A stretch of 64,000 bases of DNA from Chloroflexota bacterium (lineage in GTDB: Bacteria; Chloroflexota; Dehalococcoidia; Tepidiformales; Tepidiformaceae). Positions 59,183-64,000 of this stretch are shown here, one piece after another (position 1 is the first letter of the stretch; every line of letters starts with the position of its first letter). The translations under genes were made by a program, and so were the position numbers. The stretch spans positions 1-64,000 of the forward strand of contig JAPPBY010000035.1 in NCBI GenBank assembly GCA_026702615.1. Reading direction: 5' to 3'. The notes beneath the pieces are model-generated. The model was not told the origin of the DNA, did no database searches, and saw nothing but the letters and a program-made list of their open reading frames with translations.

Positions 59183-59460
59183 CCTCGGGAGTCCCTCGTG
59201 GAGGTGAGTCGTGCGGAGGTTCTGAACGACTTGGAGTACTCGGAGTGCGGGCACATCACGCTAGTGAACTACCACCAGACCAGGGGCGGCGAGGCTAACC
59301 CGCCACTCACGCGTTCCTACCAGACCACTACTTCGGGCGCGACCGTAGACCATCCCCGGCGCACGGCAGTGTGTGCAGGGGGACACCCCGCCCTTCAGCC
59401 GCGCCATGCGCATGGCCGGCGGGTGCTTGACCACGGGCTCGACGGCGTCGGCTGGAACGT
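59183..59460. other. Spacer without a convincing gene
   Basis: 278 bp between the second P450 and the hydrolase gene. A GTG-started open frame of 88 codons (59198-59464) has no recognisable similarity and odd composition. Pieces of several frames look weakly protein-like, so decayed coding sequence is possible. Confidence 0.4.
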
Positions 59461-60150
59461 CTAGCCCTCGAGAATGAGGTGCGCTAACTCGTCGGGTGTG
59501 CTCAGCATCGGGTAGTGCCCCGTGTCGAGTTCGTGCCAGCGCGCGCCGAGTGCCTCAGCGCAGCGGCGCTGGTGTGCTTCGCCGGGAGCCGTCGACTGGC
59601 GGCAGTAGATCACGGACGCGTCCCACGGCTGATCCCAGAACGATGCGAGGACGACCGGTTCGTTGAACGCCGCGACGGGGTACAGCCCAAAGCGATCCGC
59701 GGCCCACGCTGCCAGCTCCGGCTCCATGCCCGCGCCCAGGGTGTTGAGCGCCCCGTCGCGCGAGAGGCCGACGGCCACGTCGGTGGTGATCGCCGGGGGC
59801 CGGTTCACGATGTCCGGGATCTTCTCGCCGTGGAGAAGGGCGAGCGCGTCGACGAACACCAGGCGCTGAATGCGCGCGCGGGCGAGCTCGGCGACCCTCG
59901 CCACAACCATGCCACCGGCTGAGGTGCCGACAAGCACGACCTCAGAGAGGTCCTCGTAGCGCAGCAGCTCCGCGATCTCTTCGGCGTGCGTCTCCGTAGT
60001 GATGCCGGGCCGCGCCTGCGCGGTGCGCTCGGCGCAACCGTCGAGCGAGGGCGCATACACACGATGGCCGGCGGCACGGAGCCGGGTCGCTACGGACGAC
60101 CAGATCCAGCCGCCCTGGTACACACCGTGGATCAGCACGAATGTCGCCAT
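59461..60150 (-). CDS. Alpha/beta hydrolase
   Basis: 229 residues of the esterase EstC / methylesterase-like branch. Oxyanion region FVLIHGVYQGGWIWSSV, nucleophile elbow VLVGTSAGGMV with the catalytic Ser, and catalytic His in LDTGHYPMLSTPDELA. The family includes esterases and hydroxynitrile lyases; the substrate cannot be told. It is in the island next to the P450s, and could act on a P450 product, but that is inference. Convergent with P450 and divergent from the recombinase remnant. Confidence 0.85.
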   Translation of the reverse strand: MATFVLIHGVYQGGWIWSSVATRLRAAGHRVYAPSLDGCAERTAQARPGITTETHAEEIAELLRYEDLSEVVLVGTSAGGMVVARVAELARARIQRLVFVDALALLHGEKIPDIVNRPPAITTDVAVGLSRDGALNTLGAGMEPELAAWAADRFGLYPVAAFNEPVVLASFWDQPWDASVIYCRQSTAPGEAHQRRCAEALGARWHELDTGHYPMLSTPDELAHLILEG

Positions 60151-60182
60151 GCTGTCGTCCCATGTACGGACCCCTCCGGTAG

Positions 60183-61325
60183 GTGGGGAGCCGCAGCAAG
60201 CGTAGTCTCCGCTCTGGGGTCGCTTCTGGGAAGCCGATGGGCCCCAGCCGACACAGCGCGATCTACGCGGCGGGCGCAGGGGGCGCTGGCAGCGGCAGTA
60301 GGCCGACGTGGCCGATTGGGCCCACCGCTGGCCAGCATGCCGTCGCCTTCAAGTCGATGCTCCGCCGGCGCGGTGTCCGCGTCGTCTCGATCACCGAGCA
60401 CGCCGACGACTCGCCCACGGGCAAGCTCATGGAAGCGATCATCGAGAGCGTCGACGAGTTCTACAGCGAGAACTTGGCGCAGGAGGTCATGTCGGGCGAG
60501 GAGTTCCGGCGAGTGCAGCGGGTGCTGCAAGCCAAGGCGCCGTCCAAGATACATCCCCGTCGCGCGACCAGCCCCTACCTGCTCAGCGGCCTGGCCAAGT
60601 GCCAGACGTGCCGGCGTGCGCTCACGGCGGCTGAGGCCAAGAGCGGCCGCTACACGTACTACGTGTGTCAGTCCCTCATCAAGCGGGGCCGGGGGAGCTG
60701 CGACACGCCGCGGCTGAACGCCAAGAACTTCGAGCGGCTCATCATCGAGCAGCTTCGCGAGCACATCCTCACAGAGAGCAACATCCGCGCACTGGTGCGG
60801 CTCGTCGACGAGGAGATGGACGGCGTGGCCCGCGAGCAGCGGATAAGGCTTGAGACGATTGAGGGAGAGCTGGCGGAGCTGCGCCGGCGCATGGACCGGC
60901 TGTGGTACGCCGTCGAGACCTCCGACCTGGAGATCAACGACATCCTTCCCCGTCTCAAGGAGCACCAGGAGCGGCAGGAGCGCCTCGAGACGGCTGCCGA
61001 CGAAGCGCGCAGGACGTTGTCAGAGCGGCGCGCGGTTCTCGACAGCGTGGACGCCATCGCCGCCTTTGCCGAGGAGATGAGCGACTTCCTGAGAACGAGC
61101 GAGCTGACCGAGTCCCGGACCTTCATCCGCTCCTTCGTGAAGGAGGTCGCCGTGAAGCCCGGAACGGCAACGATCCGCTACACGATCCCGCCCCCGCCTG
61201 ACAGTCCCATCGGCGGGGCGGATACGGCGGACATCAGCCTCTCGGACCCGATTATGCGTACTGAGCGAAGTGGCTGGCCAAAGGCGACTGTACTACGAAC
61301 GTTCGAACTGGCGGTTGGCCTGTAG
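60183..61325 (+). pseudogene. Serine recombinase remnant (catalytic N-terminus and an internal segment missing)
   Basis: The frame is open over 380 codons but only parts are recombinase. From about codon 55 it matches the end of the resolvase domain (FKSMLRRRGVRVVSITEHAD, GKLMEAIIESVDEFYSENLAQEV), then jumps directly to the segment before the zinc ribbon (EEFRRVQRVLQAKAPSKIHP, CQTCRRALTAAEA), omitting the ~120-residue recombinase domain. The zinc ribbon (CQTC ... CQSLIKRG ... C), a long coiled coil and the C-terminal FIRSFVKEVAVKPG part are intact. The N-terminal ~90 residues with the nucleophilic Ser are replaced by unrelated sequence. The protein cannot be an active recombinase. Its last codons lie in the right repeat. 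Confidence 0.8.
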
Positions 61326-61336
61326 GGAGTCACCCC
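61271..61336 (+). repeat. Right 66-bp direct repeat (candidate attR)
   Basis: Overlaps the last 17 codons and the stop of the recombinase remnant and 11 bp beyond. 63 of 66 bases match 51882-51947. It carries the perfect palindrome CGAACGTTCG at its centre (61297-61306) and the inverted ends GGCCAA / TTGGCC at 61276-61281 and 61315-61320. Confidence 0.8.
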
Positions 61337-61423
61337 TTAGGGCTGACGACGGTGAGCAAGGACGGGTTGTCCCTCTCGTATGGTGCGATGCGTCTGATGC
61401 GAGCCCGGAGGTGCCCACCCCAG

Positions 61424-61429
61424 TAGACT
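61424..61429 (+). promoter_or_regulatory. Candidate -10 box of the GHKL-nuclease gene
   Basis: TAGACT, 36 nt before the GTG at 61466, with GAAGGAGGTG at 61451-61460 as a very strong ribosome binding site. Confidence 0.4.
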
Positions 61430-61465
61430 GACTCGGCCTTGTCAGCGTCCGAAGGAGGTGCGCCA

Positions 61466-64000
61466 GTGGCCACCGACGACACGAGTGGTGAGAGCGCCTC
61501 GCCCCAAGCTGAGGTTCATCAGCCTTCTCCATACGTACATGCATTGCGTAAGGCGGGAGCCGTTGAAGGCGCGGTAAACGTCCAGATCGGCCCTCGCTTC
61601 TTGGAGCTATTCTCAGAGAACCTCTACTCGTCGCCCAACAAGGCCTTCGAGGAGCTCGTGTCCAACTCTTGGGATGCGGGAGCCTCCGTGGTGCATGTCA
61701 GCATCCCGGCATCTCTCACGGAACCCGGATCGGCGATATGGGTACTAGACAACGGCGAGTCGATGGACCTCGCCGGCTTGGAGCAGCTGTGGGCAGTGGC
61801 AAGTGCAGCCAAGAGGGACCGGATGGATCCACCTCGGCCACAGATCGGCAAGTTCGGGATCGGCAAACTCGCGACGTATATCCTCGCGAATGAGATCACC
61901 TACATCTGTCGCGCGGCCGACGGCATTACCCGTGCGGTGACAATGGACTACCTCGACATCGACGAGCGTGCGGAGTCCGACGATCCGTCCAAGCGACTTC
62001 AGATCGGCTCGCTCCCGCTCGAGGTGAGGCGCTACAGCGACGAGGAGGCTCGGGGGCTGCTAGCAGCCTTGCCTGACGGGGAGCACGTCCTCCGACTCGT
62101 CGACGATGGTATTCCCCTGCCTGAGGGCGCCACCGAAGTCGATGACGGCTTCGGTGGCGAGCCTGAGGACGCACCTTCGACGCCTGTTGGGACCTGGACC
62201 CTGGCGATCCTCACCAACCTGAAGGACAAGGGCACACGCATCCAGGCCCACCAAGTCCGCAGGATGCTGCGTGCAGCACTACCGCTCGGCGCCTCGATCT
62301 CGATCGGAGTCAACGGGGAGGCCGTTGAATCAACCAAGCTAGACATCCCCATTCATGAGCAGTGGGTTCTCGGTCCGGGGCTTACTATCGATGATCTCGA
62401 TGTCGACGCCGGCGATGAAGATGAATCGGTTCCCGTCGTCGAATGCGACGACCCGTATCGTCACGTTACGGTCGAGGGGATTCCAGGAGTCATCACCGGG
62501 ACAGTGCGACTCTATGCGCAGCGGATCTCTGGAGGCAAGAGTGAAGATCGCGCTCGGTCGGTAGGCTTCTTCGTGAACGTGCGGGGGCGGGTGATTGCGC
62601 TCGATGATCCGTACTTCGGGCTAGAGAACCTGAGCCACGGGGCGTGGGCACACTTCCGGTGCACGGTACGCGCGGACGGACTCGATGCTGTGCTCAACGT
62701 CGAGAGGGATACGTTGCGTGACGGTCCGGAGCTCCGTCGTTTTCGCGCCCTGCTTCGCGCCCTCTTCAACAAGGCGAGAAGTGCCTACCCGTCCCTGGTC
62801 TCGGCAGCCTGGCCAAACGCCGGGGAGTTGCTCGCTCGGCGATGGGACGCCTTCCCGCTACACGACCTGAGCGAAATGATAACCGAGCGACTGGGAACTC
62901 AGGTTGCCCTTCCCGACTTCGTTGATGTCTCCGACATTGGCGATGCGCACGCCTATCGTGAGCAGTGGCTGCTGGCGTCCAAGAGGCCTTCGGAACTCCT
63001 CACCGAGGTGCGTGACGAAGAAGCCGGCCCAGACGACTCAATGGCGATGTACCAGCTGAATAGCCGCAAACTCATCGTCAATGCCAACCACCCGTTCGTG
63101 CGGGAACACAGTGCGACCGCCGAGGAAAAGGAACTCGTCCGCGACCTCGCCTTGGTCGACTTCCTCGTCGCTACTCGGATGGTTCAGCAGGGAATCGAAG
63201 TTGGTGCTGTGGAAGAGGCCCATCAGTACCGCGACCAAGTGATGCGTATGTTGGCGCGTCTCCGACGCCGCACGGGCGCTCAGATCGCCCAGTTGCTCCT
63301 TGAGGCTACCGGGCATGCCCGTGGACTCGAGGTGATCGTCGGGGAGGCCTTGGACTACCTTGGGTTCGTGGTGACACCTATGGGTGGCCGAGGCGAACCC
63401 GAGGGTATCGCTCAGGCGGCTATCACCCCCCGAGCGGACGACTCACCCGGTACGTACTCGTTGACCTACGAAGCCAAGTCGACAACCCAGTCCTCCGGGA
63501 GGGTGTCTGCTGATGACGTAAATCCTGGAAGACTGAAGCGGCATCGCGAGAAGCACGCCGCGAATCACACCCTCGTAGTTGGCCCTGACTTTGCTGAGGG
63601 CGTCCTCACCGAAGAGTGCACGAAGTACCTTGTCACGCCGATGAGGGCTGCTGACTTGGCGACCTTGCTCATCCGCTCGGGCCGCAGGGGGATAATCCCG
63701 TTGACGAAGTTGCGGGAGATGTTTGAGCTTCACGACCCTGACGCGGTACACATGTGGGTGGAGCAGCTCTCGATCGACCGGCAGAGTCCCGACACCCTCA
63801 CGCTGGAGGAACTGTTGGAGGCGATCGAACGGCTTGGGTTCGAGGGCCCGGATACTATTCAGACCAGCACGTTGGCGTATGAGATCCGACGAACGCGCGA
63901 GTCAACCGATCGCCCTACCCGGGCCGAAGTGCAATCGGTCGCTCAAGGATTCAGCGTGCTCCTGCCGGGCCTGCTGGAAGTGCAAAAGGACGACATATAC
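61466..64000 (+). CDS. GHKL (MORC/MutL-like) ATPase fused to a PD-(D/E)xK nuclease-like domain, 3' end outside window
   Basis: The frame is open for 845 codons from the GTG at 61466 (GAAGGAGGTG upstream) to the window edge. GHKL ATP site: N-box FEELVSNSWDAGA (E63, N67, D70), VLDNGESMD (D95) and G-box GKFGIGKLATY (128-137), then TWTLAILTNLKDKG. An S5-like domain follows near 365-440 (VGFFVNVRGRVIALDDP, LNVERDTL). A restriction-endonuclease-like domain starts near 620: GEALDYLGFVVTP, E-P-E-G (644-647) and YEAKS (E669, K671). Bacterial MORC-like ATPases with nuclease domains are known from restriction-modification contexts. Third positions are much less GC-biased than in the core genes, which points to transfer. 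An anti-phage role is inference. Confidence 0.8.
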   Translation, partial: MATDDTSGESASPQAEVHQPSPYVHALRKAGAVEGAVNVQIGPRFLELFSENLYSSPNKAFEELVSNSWDAGASVVHVSIPASLTEPGSAIWVLDNGESMDLAGLEQLWAVASAAKRDRMDPPRPQIGKFGIGKLATYILANEITYICRAADGITRAVTMDYLDIDERAESDDPSKRLQIGSLPLEVRRYSDEEARGLLAALPDGEHVLRLVDDGIPLPEGATEVDDGFGGEPEDAPSTPVGTWTLAILTNLKDKGTRIQAHQVRRMLRAALPLGASISIGVNGEAVESTKLDIPIHEQWVLGPGLTIDDLDVDAGDEDESVPVVECDDPYRHVTVEGIPGVITGTVRLYAQRISGGKSEDRARSVGFFVNVRGRVIALDDPYFGLENLSHGAWAHFRCTVRADGLDAVLNVERDTLRDGPELRRFRALLRALFNKARSAYPSLVSAAWPNAGELLARRWDAFPLHDLSEMITERLGTQVALPDFVDVSDIGDAHAYREQWLLASKRPSELLTEVRDEEAGPDDSMAMYQLNSRKLIVNANHPFVREHSATAEEKELVRDLALVDFLVATRMVQQGIEVGAVEEAHQYRDQVMRMLARLRRRTGAQIAQLLLEATGHARGLEVIVGEALDYLGFVVTPMGGRGEPEGIAQAAITPRADDSPGTYSLTYEAKSTTQSSGRVSADDVNPGRLKRHREKHAANHTLVVGPDFAEGVLTEECTKYLVTPMRAADLATLLIRSGRRGIIPLTKLREMFELHDPDAVHMWVEQLSIDRQSPDTLTLEELLEAIERLGFEGPDTIQTSTLAYEIRRTRESTDRPTRAEVQSVAQGFSVLLPGLLEVQKDDIY

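Larger units (their letters stand above)
51882..61336. mobile_element. Repeat-bounded 9.45-kb island (ABC transporter, two P450s, hydrolase, degenerate serine recombinase)
   Basis: Bounded by 66-bp direct repeats with 63/66 identity; the recombinase sits at the right end with its 3' terminus inside the right repeat. Contents: dppC, dppB and binding-protein genes on the minus strand, two P450 genes on the plus strand, an alpha/beta hydrolase, and the recombinase remnant. The permease, binding-protein and first P450 genes have less GC-biased third positions than the housekeeping genes, whereas the second P450 is host-like. The recombinase is broken, so the island is probably fixed now. Boundaries are inferred from the repeats. 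Confidence 0.6.

Noticed and set aside
59198-59464. 88-codon open frame after the second tandem P450
   Set aside because: No ribosome binding site, no similarity, and a composition unlike real genes; kept only as a possible decayed fragment.
61466-64000. Reading the terminal gene as ordinary mutL or htpG
   Set aside because: The N-box and G-box fit the GHKL superfamily, but the protein lacks the MutL and HtpG signature sequences and has a nuclease-like domain in the C-terminal part.

Overview
The window is 64 kb of high-GC bacterial chromosome. Third codon positions are almost all G or C in the housekeeping genes, start codons include GTG and TTG, and genes are packed with many 1-8 bp overlaps. 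The gene content (F420 biosynthesis, FakA/FakB, two 2-oxoacid dehydrogenase operons, MreBCD/PBP2/RodA, secreted proteins with an RVW repeat) and the serine-recombinase type suggest a Chloroflexota bacterium of the Dehalococcoidia kind. This is inference from family resemblance; there is no rRNA gene to prove it.

Bases 1-15.2 kb are core information processing and metabolism: the cofE 3' end, dut, rplS, a secreted repeat protein, fakA, rpmB, rpe, a DegV/FakB protein, recG, an AlkD-like gene, a leucine-dehydrogenase-type gene, then nusA-rnpM-infB-rbfA-truB. The nusA leader carries an intrinsic terminator where rimP would normally lie. Bases 15.2-26.4 kb hold hisN, a pyruvate-dehydrogenase-type operon (E1a, E1b, E2), a small membrane protein, a GNAT gene coupled to a MoxR-like AAA+ ATPase, a SRAP protein, and a branched-chain 2-oxoacid dehydrogenase operon. 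Neither dehydrogenase operon has an E3 gene here. Bases 26.4-36.2 kb hold a 5'-3' exonuclease, a SnoaL-like protein, an MFS transporter, a solute-binding lipoprotein, uvrA and a secreted beta-propeller protein with the same RVW repeats as the protein at 1.3 kb.

Bases 36.2-48.3 kb hold hisH-hisA-hisF-hisI-ribD_C on the minus strand, ligA with a duplicated helix-hairpin-helix block, a methyltransferase, and the rod-shape cluster mreB-mreC-mreD-mrdA-rodA.

From 48.3 kb the window becomes accessory. Two divergent cytochrome P450 genes and a second AlkD-like gene lead to a 66-bp sequence (51882-51947) repeated at 61271-61336 with 3 mismatches. The right copy encodes the last 17 codons of a serine recombinase. 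The repeats bound a 9.45-kb island: a dipeptide-type ABC transporter (two permeases and a Tat-type binding protein, no ATPase), two tandem P450 paralogs with a changed haem-loop residue, an alpha/beta hydrolase, and the recombinase, which has lost its catalytic N-terminus and an internal segment. Immediately right of the island a long gene, cut by the window end, encodes a GHKL (MORC/MutL-like) ATPase joined to a PD-(D/E)xK nuclease-like domain. It is the best candidate here for a little-described, probably anti-phage, system.

A regulatory theme runs through the core part: at many single-gene promoters a TAnnnT -10 box ends 6-9 nt before the start codon, as expected for leaderless mRNAs.
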